Source: Anaerocolumna xylanovorans DSM 12503 (GTDB lineage: Bacteria; Bacillota; Clostridia; Lachnospirales; Lachnospiraceae). From it: a stretch of DNA of 64,000 nucleotides. Numbering within the stretch: the first letter of the stretch is position 1; the number at the start of each line of letters is the position of its first letter. The DNA lies in contig NZ_FRFD01000003.1 of assembly GCF_900143645.1 (NCBI RefSeq), positions 1,054,001 to 1,118,000 of the forward strand. The letters run 5' to 3'. Below, one piece after another: positions 43,667 through 51,569 of this stretch. The notes beneath the pieces are model-generated. The model made no database searches, had not been told where the DNA came from, and saw only the letters and a program-made list of their open reading frames with translations. The position numbers and the translations under genes were made by a program.

Positions 43667-43710
43667 TTTCTCACAAATTTCTCACATTTTCACTTTAATG
43701 TTAGTTATTG
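43667..43710 (+). promoter_or_regulatory. Direct-repeat promoter element, copy D
   Basis: TTTCTCACA at 43667 and 43678 (11 bases apart) and TTTTCAC at about 43687. The 20 upstream bases also match copies B and C; the -10-like part has diverged. It precedes the transglutaminase-like gene. Confidence 0.6.
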
Positions 43711-43771
43711 AATTTGAATTAGTTTATACTTTGGAAGAAAATGCGAACTATACATAAGATTGGAGTTAAGT

Positions 43772-45067
43772 ATGAAGAAACTGCTTGGACTTTTATTTAT
43801 ATCCTTTTTTGTACTGGGTATATTCTCGGGACTGTTATATTTAAAAGAGCAAGAACCGGATACATACAGCAGAATCATGGGGATTCCGGATGGAAGTACG
43901 CAGACAAAGGATAATGGTCTGGAAATTGTCAACAGTGCTTATTCAGATAATGCTGGCGGCATGGAAATACAGAAAACCCCAAGTGATTCGGGAACAAAGA
44001 CAGAAAAAGAGAAAAAAGCAACAGAGAATAACGGTAAAAAGGCCAAAAAGGCAACTAATAAAGCGGCTGGGAAGGATGCTTCTAATAAAAAGGCAGAGCC
44101 AAATAAATTAACTTCTGATACCAACAGACCCATAACGGAAAAAGCCAGAGGAAATATTCCGAAAAAAGAATTACAAGCCGTACAAAAAGCAGATATGGTA
44201 CCTTTAGAAGGAACCGGTAAAGAAGTTGATGCTGCCAATTCTGCTATTGATGAAGGAGCGCTGGGAGGGGACTATACTTTTTCAGAACTTCTGTATCCAT
44301 ACAGAGCTATGCTGGATAGTGAAGAGCAAAAAGCATATGACCAAATATATGCCAATGCCTTAAGCTACAACAGTGAACATTTTGCAATCCAAGCTTCTGT
44401 TAATGCAACTCAAATAGATGATATTATGCAGTCCGTATATAATGACCATCCTGAATTATTTTGGCTGGAAACGCAGTATGATTACCAGTATGGAAGTAAT
44501 GGGATAGTTTATAGTATCAGATTGAATTTTAATGAGACAATTGAGGATATTGATAAAAATGTTGCTGTTTTTAATGAAAAAGTAAATGAAATCATCAATT
44601 TGGCCAAGGATTACAAGACAGATGTGGAGAAAGAACGATTTGTACATGATTACCTTATTAATACAACTACTTATGATGAAAATGCTCCCATGCATCAGAG
44701 TGCATACAGTGCGTTAGTGAATGGGAGAAGTGTATGTGCAGGTTACTCAAGAGCTTTTCAGCATATACTGATGCAGATGGGAATCCCGGTTTATTATTGC
44801 ACGGGTGTAGCTGACGGCGGTACACACGCCTGGAATATCATAAAATTAGGTAACAATTTTTATAATGTTGATACGCTCTGGGATGATTCAGTTGAAGAAA
44901 GATATGGTACAGAATGTTATTTATATTATAATATGCCCGATTCTGAATTTAATATCGAGCACAAAAGAACAGGGCTGTCAGTGAATCTTCCTGACTGTAC
45001 CGAAACAGATATGGAATATGATGCTGTTTTTAGCAGTAATATAATGGGTGATAATTTAGCTGCTTAA
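43772..45067 (+). CDS. Transglutaminase-like domain protein, membrane-anchored
   Basis: A 431-residue protein with one N-terminal membrane anchor or signal (MKKLLGLLFISFFVLGIFSG). A Lys/Glu/Ala-rich linker (about 70-150) would span the cell wall. The C-terminal transglutaminase-like core carries the Cys in GRSVCAGYSRAF, His in GGTHAWNIIK and Asp in YNVDTLWDDS. Members act as proteases, peptide transferases or non-catalytic binders; which applies here is not clear. The ATG at 43772 follows GGAG by seven bases. It is preceded by the same direct-repeat promoter as the secreted esterases. Confidence 0.85.
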   Translation: MKKLLGLLFISFFVLGIFSGLLYLKEQEPDTYSRIMGIPDGSTQTKDNGLEIVNSAYSDNAGGMEIQKTPSDSGTKTEKEKKATENNGKKAKKATNKAAGKDASNKKAEPNKLTSDTNRPITEKARGNIPKKELQAVQKADMVPLEGTGKEVDAANSAIDEGALGGDYTFSELLYPYRAMLDSEEQKAYDQIYANALSYNSEHFAIQASVNATQIDDIMQSVYNDHPELFWLETQYDYQYGSNGIVYSIRLNFNETIEDIDKNVAVFNEKVNEIINLAKDYKTDVEKERFVHDYLINTTTYDENAPMHQSAYSALVNGRSVCAGYSRAFQHILMQMGIPVYYCTGVADGGTHAWNIIKLGNNFYNVDTLWDDSVEERYGTECYLYYNMPDSEFNIEHKRTGLSVNLPDCTETDMEYDAVFSSNIMGDNLAA

Positions 45068-45124
45068 TAATTCAAAAACTGTTAAATTGTTAGCAAAAAA
45101 TGAGAGGCAGACAGGAGACTATTT

Positions 45125-45859
45125 ATGAGGAAAATATTGTTGTGCGTTGTAATGGGACTTTCACTTGTAATGACAGCATGTGGAAATCAAAGAACAAATA
45201 TAGGAAGCGAAAGTAACACAACAAATTCGAATAATACAGCGAAAGCAGGCAATCAAGCAAAGATAAATACTCAGGAGAAGAGCGAGGAGAATTCAGGAGA
45301 TTCTAACAAGGAAGCTGGTAAAAACATATTAATTGCATATTTTGCGGTTGCAGAAAACAGCGATGTGGATGCTGTTTCATCTGCCAGCGTAGTAACAGAT
45401 AACGGAGAAGCAAAAGGCCGTGTTCGTATTCTTGCAGATGATGTTCAGAATGTGACAGGCGGAGATTTGTTCTCTATTCAGACTTCGGTAAAGTATCCGG
45501 GAAATGTAGGTGATTTAATAGAATATGCCAATAAAGAAAAGGAAGACAAGGCTCGACCGGAATTAACTTCCCATATTGAGAATCTGGATGATTATGATGT
45601 GATTTTCATTGGATATCCGACCTGGTGGTATGACATGCCAATGGTTATGTATAGTTTCTTTGAGGAAAATGATTTTTCAGGAAAAACTATTATACCCTTT
45701 AATTCACATAATGGAAGTCGTTTCTCAGGCACGATTGAAACCATACAGGAGCTGGAGCCTAATGCAACTGTTATTACAGATGGATTTACGGTAAATGAAC
45801 GTGATGTATCAGATGCAGCACCTGATATAGAAGATTGGCTGAAAGGTCTTGGATATTGA
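45125..45859 (+). CDS. Flavodoxin-domain lipoprotein
   Basis: A 244-residue protein with a lipoprotein signal (lipobox MTACGN), an Asn/Ser-rich linker and a flavodoxin_4-like domain (about 62-244) with ILIAYFAVAENSDVD and GYPTWWYDMPMVMYSF as flavin loops. So it is an extracytoplasmic flavodoxin on the membrane surface. The cytoplasmic relative at 50060 lacks the signal. Possibly takes part in extracellular electron transfer or quinone reduction; not proven. AGGAG precedes the ATG. Confidence 0.88.
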   Translation: MRKILLCVVMGLSLVMTACGNQRTNIGSESNTTNSNNTAKAGNQAKINTQEKSEENSGDSNKEAGKNILIAYFAVAENSDVDAVSSASVVTDNGEAKGRVRILADDVQNVTGGDLFSIQTSVKYPGNVGDLIEYANKEKEDKARPELTSHIENLDDYDVIFIGYPTWWYDMPMVMYSFFEENDFSGKTIIPFNSHNGSRFSGTIETIQELEPNATVITDGFTVNERDVSDAAPDIEDWLKGLGY

Positions 45860-45900
45860 TAATACATGGATGGTACAGTATATAACATTAATATGACAAT

Positions 45901-45942
45901 CCATCAAAATAAGAAAAAATCCATTTTTTCTTATTTTGATGG
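45901..45942. terminator. Bidirectional terminator between convergent genes
   Basis: A perfect 20-bp stem: CCATCAAAATAAGAAAAAAT (45901-45920) pairs with 45923-45942 around a two-base loop, with A-rich and T-rich arms. It serves the flavodoxin gene from the left and the MerR gene from the right, overlapping the last codons of the latter. Confidence 0.85.
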
Positions 45943-46392
45943 GTTTCGCCTCTTTTCATATTTTTCTTTATAAGGTCGAATGTCTTCTGGTACATCTTCC
46001 GTCTTCATTGCCCTGGGAACAGCAGTGGCCCCCATGGCTTTGGCAGTCTCGTAATACCAACGTTTATATTTTAGTATATCAAGGGTATCCTGAAGCTGGG
46101 CAAGCTGCAATTCTACTGCTTTGCATTGCTTTTGAAACATTTCCAGCCGCTGATTAATGGAATCATCTCCCTGCTGTACTAAGTCCATAAAAGTCTTAAT
46201 TTCTTTAATTGACATGCCGGTCTTCTTCAAACAATCAATGATGAGCAACAATTCAAGATCATCATCCTTGAACATCCGCATACCTCCATCCGAACGTTCT
46301 ACAAAAGGAAGCAGTCCTTCCTTATCATAGTAGCGGAGAGTAGAAGGTGCTATATTCAATTTCTTTGCCATTTCACCAACGGTATATAGCAT
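45931..46392 (-). CDS. MerR-family transcriptional regulator (AdhR-like)
   Basis: A 153-residue regulator. The N-terminal winged helix reads YTVGEMAKKLNIAPSTLRYY with KEGLLPF, followed by a dimerisation coiled coil (about 80-120). It lacks metal-binding cysteines of the classic metal sensors. It resembles the aldehyde-responsive AdhR/YraB group that controls an adjacent alcohol dehydrogenase. It is divergent from the alcohol dehydrogenase gene, whose promoter has the 19-base spacer typical of MerR activation. Confidence 0.92.
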   Translation of the reverse strand: MLYTVGEMAKKLNIAPSTLRYYDKEGLLPFVERSDGGMRMFKDDDLELLLIIDCLKKTGMSIKEIKTFMDLVQQGDDSINQRLEMFQKQCKAVELQLAQLQDTLDILKYKRWYYETAKAMGATAVPRAMKTEDVPEDIRPYKEKYEKRRNPSK

Positions 46393-46438
46393 GAGAGCTC
46401 CTCACTAATAAATATTTTTAAAAGGTTTAAAAAACATA

Positions 46439-46469
46439 TTGACTTAAAGTTAACTTTAACTTGTATAAT
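46439..46469 (+). promoter_or_regulatory. MerR-type promoter with 19-base spacer
   Basis: TTGACT (46439-46444) and TATAAT (46464-46469) are 19 bases apart, and the spacer contains the dyad AAAGTTAACTTT. An over-long spacer with a central palindrome is the signature of MerR-activated promoters. It drives the alcohol dehydrogenase gene. Confidence 0.85.
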
Positions 46470-46534
46470 CTAATTAAACTTGTAGAAATACTATACAATA
46501 GTTCAAAAGTAATGTCAATGAAAGGATGAATTTT

Positions 46535-47704
46535 ATGAGTTTCAATATGTATGTGCCAACAAAAATTTTATTTGGAGCCGGACAGTTAAATACTTTGCAT
46601 TTACAGGAAATGCCCGGAAAAAAGGCAATGATCGTGATTTCAAACGGTAAGTCTACCAGAGTCAATGGCTACCTAAGCCGTACGGAAGAACAGCTGAAGT
46701 CTGCCGGCGTGGAATGCGTTGTGTTCGACAAGGTTCAGCCCAATCCTTTGAAAGTCACTGTTATGGACGGTGCAGGTTTTGCTAAGGAAAACGGGTGTGA
46801 TTTTATTGTCGCCCTAGGAGGTGGCAGCGTAATTGATTCTGCCAAGGCCATAGCAGTTATGGCAGCAAATACAGGGGACCTTTGGGATTATATCGGCAGC
46901 GGCACCGGAAAAGGACAGCCGATTCAGAACAGGCCGCTTCCCATTATAGCAATCAGCACAACAGCGGGAACCGGCTCGGAAGCAGATGCCGGGTGCGTGG
47001 TAACAAACCCTGAAACAAATGAAAAGGTAGGATTGAAAACACCGCTGATCTTTCCGGTACTTTGTATTGAAGATCCCGAATTAATGACAAGTGTCCCTGC
47101 CGGTTTTACAGCATACCAGGGCTTTGATGCACTGTCCCATAGTCTGGAAGGTTATGTGTCAAAATATGCAAATTTAATGAGCGATATGTACGCCCTTACC
47201 GCGATTGAAAATGTAGGTCGTCATCTTGCCAGAGCTGTTAAGAATGGGAATGACATGGAAGCCAGGGAACATATTGCATTCGGAAATATCCTGTCGGGTA
47301 CGGTAATGTGCGTCGGCACCACCTCCAGCCAGCATTCTCTGGAACATGCTTTATCTGCCTATCACGAAAATCTGCCCCACGGTGCAGGCCTTATCATGTT
47401 GTCCCGTTCCTACTTTGGCAATATTATCGAACATCATGCCTGTGACGACCGTTTTGTTCGCATGGCAAGGGCAATGGGGATGGAGGATGCTACAAGGCCG
47501 GAAGACTTCCTGACCGTGTTGCAGAAGCTGCTGGAGGATTGTGGAGTAGCGGACTTGAAAATGTCCGACTATGGCATCACTCCGGATGAATTCTCTAAAA
47601 TGGCAGATAACGCGATGGGGCCGATGGGCGGACTATTTGCTTGTGACCGGGTGTCTCTCACGAAAGATGATGTGATTGCGATTTATCAGAAGTCGTATAA
47701 ATAG
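46535..47704 (+). CDS. Iron-dependent alcohol dehydrogenase
   Basis: A 389-residue NAD(P)-linked group III alcohol dehydrogenase. The cofactor-binding GGGSVIDSAKAIA, the TTAGTGSEADAGCVV loop and the metal-binding set (Asp in FDALSHSLEGYVSK with its His, later His in LPHGAGL) are all present. AAAGGA at 46521-46526 supports the ATG at 46535 rather than 46526. It would interconvert alcohols and aldehydes. It is the first gene of the MerR-controlled group and may detoxify aldehydes. Confidence 0.93.
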   Translation: MSFNMYVPTKILFGAGQLNTLHLQEMPGKKAMIVISNGKSTRVNGYLSRTEEQLKSAGVECVVFDKVQPNPLKVTVMDGAGFAKENGCDFIVALGGGSVIDSAKAIAVMAANTGDLWDYIGSGTGKGQPIQNRPLPIIAISTTAGTGSEADAGCVVTNPETNEKVGLKTPLIFPVLCIEDPELMTSVPAGFTAYQGFDALSHSLEGYVSKYANLMSDMYALTAIENVGRHLARAVKNGNDMEAREHIAFGNILSGTVMCVGTTSSQHSLEHALSAYHENLPHGAGLIMLSRSYFGNIIEHHACDDRFVRMARAMGMEDATRPEDFLTVLQKLLEDCGVADLKMSDYGITPDEFSKMADNAMGPMGGLFACDRVSLTKDDVIAIYQKSYK

Positions 47705-47834
47705 CCCAAAAAGGGAGGACGAGTGGATGGAGCCGGCACGGACGAAAGAATATAATCAATTAAAATAATACAAAAAGGAAAAGAATATGGCAAAACATAT
47801 GGACACCTTTCGGATATGTTAGGAGACATAATTT

Positions 47835-49118
47835 ATGAAACAGCAATCTAAATCAGAACCGCTATGGACAAAAAACTTTATTTTACTTCTAGCCAGTGCC
47901 GTTTTTATGTACATAGCAACATTCATGTTTACACCTACTTTGCCATTATTTGCACGGAGTATTGGGGCTGTTGATCCTTCGGTAGGTGGCTTTGTCATCT
48001 TGGTTTATACCGTGGGTTCTTTCGTTCCGAGGGTAATCTGGGGAAATATGGCCGACAGGCGCGGACGTAAACCGGTCTTTCTCATCGGTGTGATTATTAT
48101 GGCTGCGGCAGCACCCTTTTTGGGACTGTTTGTGTCATTGTCCGGAATATTGATCATACGTCTGATTCAGGGTATTGGGTTCAGCGCCTCCTCCACCTCG
48201 GGAAGCACTATGGCAGCAGATCTGGTACCGGCTTCACGGATGACAGAAGGCATCGGATTATATACACTGGCCAATACCATAGGAATGGCTCTGGGGCCGG
48301 ACCTGGGACTGAATATACTGCGGCAGTACGGCGCAAGGTGGCTGTTTGGTGCAAGTATAGTGTCAGGAGTAGTGAGTTTAGGGCTTGGAATGTTATTGAA
48401 TTATGAGAAAAAACGAGGTGCAATCCAGTCAGAGCCAGGTTACGTAAGAAATGCTATGCCAGAAGCCGAATCTACTGAATCGGTAAAGTTATCCTCTAAA
48501 CACGGTAAGCTGATTGAAAAGAGTGTTTTAACCACCAGTCTGGTAGCCTTTTTCGCAGTTATGCCCTATGGTGCGATCATGGCCTATATCGCCAGCTACG
48601 GTATTGATCGGGGCGTGGGAAATATCGGCTTGTATTTCTCAGTATATGCTTTATCGCTTTTTTTAGTGCGGTTAGTAATCGGCCGGTTATCAGACCGCCA
48701 TGGCATAACAATGGTTATCATACCAGGTAGTGCACTGATGTTTGGGGGGCTGGTTGTACTGCACCAGGCAAATAGCCTGGCGGTCTTTCTAATTTCGGCA
48801 ATTCTGTTCGGTTTGGGATTTGGTGTAGTTTTCCCTCTTTTGCAGGCGATAGCCTATATGTTCTGTCCTGAAAATCGCCGCGGTGTTGCCAGTGCAACAC
48901 TGTTTACGACTACAGACTTAGCATATGGACTGGGAGCCGTAATCATCGGTTTTGGAATCAAGTATCTGGGATATGCCACAGCGTTTGCCGGGTTATCCAT
49001 TTTTATAGTCATTTCAATAATATTTTATATCATTCTTCTGTATCCCCAGCTTAAATCTTCCGGCAATAAGCAAGCTGATTTATACAGAAAAAATGTCGTA
49101 AAGGAAAAAACGTTGTAA
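47835..49118 (+). CDS. MFS transporter
   Basis: A 427-residue major facilitator with about 12 membrane helices and a central cytoplasmic loop (about 195-230). The A-motif NMADRRGRKPVFLIG between helices 2 and 3 and its second-half repeat GRLSDRHGITMVI are clear. It resembles drug or small-molecule exporters of the YfcJ/arabinose-efflux type. It lies 130 bases downstream of the alcohol dehydrogenase and 48 bases upstream of the SDR. The substrate is not evident. Confidence 0.9.
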   Translation: MKQQSKSEPLWTKNFILLLASAVFMYIATFMFTPTLPLFARSIGAVDPSVGGFVILVYTVGSFVPRVIWGNMADRRGRKPVFLIGVIIMAAAAPFLGLFVSLSGILIIRLIQGIGFSASSTSGSTMAADLVPASRMTEGIGLYTLANTIGMALGPDLGLNILRQYGARWLFGASIVSGVVSLGLGMLLNYEKKRGAIQSEPGYVRNAMPEAESTESVKLSSKHGKLIEKSVLTTSLVAFFAVMPYGAIMAYIASYGIDRGVGNIGLYFSVYALSLFLVRLVIGRLSDRHGITMVIIPGSALMFGGLVVLHQANSLAVFLISAILFGLGFGVVFPLLQAIAYMFCPENRRGVASATLFTTTDLAYGLGAVIIGFGIKYLGYATAFAGLSIFIVISIIFYIILLYPQLKSSGNKQADLYRKNVVKEKTL

Positions 49119-49166
49119 ATATTAATCAACAATACACAATAATAACAAAGAAAGAGAGGTAATAAT

Positions 49167-49997
49167 ATGTCTACATGGTTAATTACTGGTTGTTCAAGCG
49201 GCCTCGGTCGCAATCTTGCTCAGGCTGTGTTGAAAAATGGGGATAATGCAGTCGTTACTGCCAGAGACCTTTCCACTGTCCAGGAAATTGTGGCTTCCTA
49301 TCCCGATACAGCAATTGCTCTCCAACTGGATGTGACTGACCACATGCAGGTTGCGCAGGTGGTACAGCAGGCGGAGAATCGATTCGGCAGGATAGATGTT
49401 CTCATCAATAATGCGGGACATGGGTATCGTGCCGCTGTGGAAGAAGCGGATGAAGCCGAGGTGGATGAGCTTTTCGCTACCAATTTTTTCGGCCCTATCG
49501 CATTGATAAAAGCGGTGCTGCCAGGCATGAGAGCGAGACACGATGGTGTTATCGTGAACATTTCTTCCATTGCCGCCCGCACTACTGCACCGGGTTCCGG
49601 CTACTACTCGGCAACAAAATGTGCCCTTGAAGGGCTCTCAAGAGGTCTTCAGAAAGAAGTCAGCCCTCATGGAATTAGAGTTATCATAGTTGAACCTGGT
49701 GCATTCCGGACTGATTTCGCGGGTCGGTCCTTGCTGCAATCCCGGACTGCTTTGACGGATTATGCCGAGACCGCTGGACAGCGTCGAAAAGAAAATGACC
49801 ATACCCACGGTAATCAGATTGGTGATCCGGCAAAGGGGGCACAGCTCATCATCAAAGCTGTCGAAGCTTCTGCTCCGCCTTCTTTGCTGTTATTGGGAAG
49901 CGACGCCGTCCAGGTGGTCAGCGGAGCGCTTGATGCGGATCGTGCCCAAGTGGAAGCTTGGAAAAATGAGAGTATTACAACGGATTTCCCGGCTTAA
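49167..49997 (+). CDS. Short-chain dehydrogenase/reductase
   Basis: A 276-residue classical SDR. The cofactor loop is ITGCSSGLGRNLA, followed by NNAGHGY, catalytic Ser in VNISSIAA and the YSATKCA Tyr/Lys motif. NADP preference is suggested by the Arg in TARDLS. GAGAGG precedes the ATG. With the alcohol dehydrogenase and exporter it forms a carbonyl-handling group. Confidence 0.93.
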   Translation: MSTWLITGCSSGLGRNLAQAVLKNGDNAVVTARDLSTVQEIVASYPDTAIALQLDVTDHMQVAQVVQQAENRFGRIDVLINNAGHGYRAAVEEADEAEVDELFATNFFGPIALIKAVLPGMRARHDGVIVNISSIAARTTAPGSGYYSATKCALEGLSRGLQKEVSPHGIRVIIVEPGAFRTDFAGRSLLQSRTALTDYAETAGQRRKENDHTHGNQIGDPAKGAQLIIKAVEASAPPSLLLLGSDAVQVVSGALDADRAQVEAWKNESITTDFPA

Positions 49998-50059
49998 GTA
50001 AGGATTCCATAGTTTCAGCAGGAACAGGAGTGAAGCATTGGGAAGAAAAGGAGCTTATT

Positions 50060-50548
50060 ATGAATTCAAAAAAATTGGTTGTTTATTATTCAATGGATGG
50101 AAATACAAAACAGGTTGCAGAAAAAATTCATAAAGCAACCGGAGCTGATATCGTAGAAATCGATACGGTAATTCCTTATACCGGTACAGATGAAGAGATT
50201 GTAAAGCAGGGAGAGGACGAGGTAAAAAGAAAATATATGCCGCAAATAAAGCCTTTGCAGGTAAATTTGGGGGATTATGATACCATCATAATCGGAACAC
50301 CTACCTGGTGGTATACGATGTCTCCGGCAATACTTACCTTTATTACGTCCAATGATTTTGCAGGAAAAACAGTGATTCCGTTCCAGACACATGCCGGATG
50401 GCCGGGACATGGAATGAAAGATATAAAAGATGCATGTAAAGATGCGTCAGTAATGAATGAGAAAACGATAAAATTCAGTCCGCAGCAATTTGGCTTAATG
50501 GAGACATCAGAAAAGGAACTGAGTAAGTGGATTGAGACCCTGAAATAA
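50060..50548 (+). CDS. Flavodoxin
   Basis: A 162-residue cytoplasmic flavodoxin. The FMN phosphate loop is VVYYSMDGNTKQVAEKI and the ring-binding loop is IGTPTWWYTMSPA. AAGGAG six bases before 50060 fixes the start. It follows the SDR by about 60 bases. A decayed copy lies 180 bases downstream at 50726, so the gene was once duplicated in tandem. Confidence 0.92.
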   Translation: MNSKKLVVYYSMDGNTKQVAEKIHKATGADIVEIDTVIPYTGTDEEIVKQGEDEVKRKYMPQIKPLQVNLGDYDTIIIGTPTWWYTMSPAILTFITSNDFAGKTVIPFQTHAGWPGHGMKDIKDACKDASVMNEKTIKFSPQQFGLMETSEKELSKWIETLK

Positions 50549-50592
50549 TTAAATTTTATATATAGCTCAGATCATTAATAATATAATCCCGC

Positions 50593-50710
50593 GTTAAAAG
50601 ATCTGTCTTTAACAATAAGACGGCAATTTGCACAAAACAGAAAGAACTCATGCGCTGGTTCAAAGGCGCATGAGTTCTTTCTGTTTTGTGCAAATTGCCT
50701 GTGAATATAT
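50593..50710 (+). repeat. Palindromic interspersed repeat, copy P4 (perfect)
   Basis: The best copy: 34-base arms at 50622-50655 and 50666-50699 are perfectly complementary around a ten-base loop, beginning GGCAATTTGCACAAAACAG. The tail AAAAGATCTGTCTTTAACAA plus TAAGACGG precedes it and can form a small hairpin GTCTT/AAGAC. It lies between the intact and the broken flavodoxin genes. Confidence 0.9.
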
Positions 50711-50725
50711 TGAAATAGGTCATTT

Positions 50726-51034
50726 ATGAATCTTGACAATGATAAAGAACAAATGCGCACAAAGATAGTAGTAATATATTATTCTGTAGGTAACAATACG
50801 AAAAGAATAGCAGAGAAAATTCAAAAGGAAATAGGAGCCGATATTGCACGTATTGATACGGTAATACCATATAAAGTTCCTATGATAAGATTGTGAATCA
50901 GGAACAGGAAGAAGTAAATAGAAATTACAGCCTGAAATCAAGCCATTGTCAATTGATTTGGCTAACTACGAGACTGTTATAATAGGGACTCCAATATGGT
51001 GGTATACAATGGCACCGGCAGTACACACATTTTG
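50726..51034 (+). pseudogene. Decayed flavodoxin copy
   Basis: The first frame reads KIVVIYYSVGNNTKRIAEKI and GADIARIDTVIPY, then stops at 50897. The rest of a flavodoxin continues in other frames (YDKIVNQEQEEVNRNY, then QPEIKPLSIDLANYETVIIG and TPIWWYTMAPAVHTF). At least two frameshifts relative to the gene at 50060 and loss of the C-terminus. Confidence 0.88.
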
Positions 51035-51569
51035 ATGTAAAATAAAATTACTCAGTTTGATGGCTTTAATATATATCTAAGAGAAGAAGGGATGCCTCTC
51101 CCAAATGACAAGCATTATGTGAAAATGTAATCCAATCAAAATAGTGAAAAGTGTAAAATAGTACAAAAGAAAGTATAAAAAAGTGAAAGAAACATATTAA
51201 AAAATCCTTATACTAGTAAGTGGATAGTACATCAAAATAAGACTACCACAGAGTACAGATCACCGATAAATAGAGATTAAATTACTCTGATTATGGAAGC
51301 AATGTTAGGTATACTTTTATTCTTTCGTAGTAGATGCGAAAAATTATTGAAGTCAGCAATTATATATGAATACGACTTGTCTTGTTATATAAGCAGTTTT
51401 CTATATTGCCTTTTGGGAGAACAGATATCAAATTTTAAAGCTGCAGTAATTTTACCATGCTTATAGAGCTGAAAATGATATTCTTTTTAAGTACCAAGAT
51501 GGATATGGACACAGTCGGTTGCAGTATAACTTAACCATAAATATATTGTAGTAGATAGGAGTATTAAAA
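51035..51569. other. Long upstream region of the GH3 gene
   Basis: About 530 bases without a gene. Its first part carries an 80-base segment shared with the end of the YesN-type regulator gene (listed separately). The remaining 340 bases up to the GH3 start are AT-rich; no riboswitch or terminator could be recognised. Confidence 0.5.
51143..51222 (+). promoter_or_regulatory. Shared 80-base element, copy 1 (upstream of GH3)
   Basis: AGTGAAAAGTGTAAAATAGT and the following bases, through AAAAAAGTGAAAGAAACA and AATCCTTATACT, closely match 58928-59005. Repeated AGTGAAA/AGTACAAA units before a TATACT resemble an AraC-type operator and promoter. It could be the target of the YesN-type regulator at 57667. 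Alternatively it is a copied scrap of that gene's 3' end. Confidence 0.5.
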
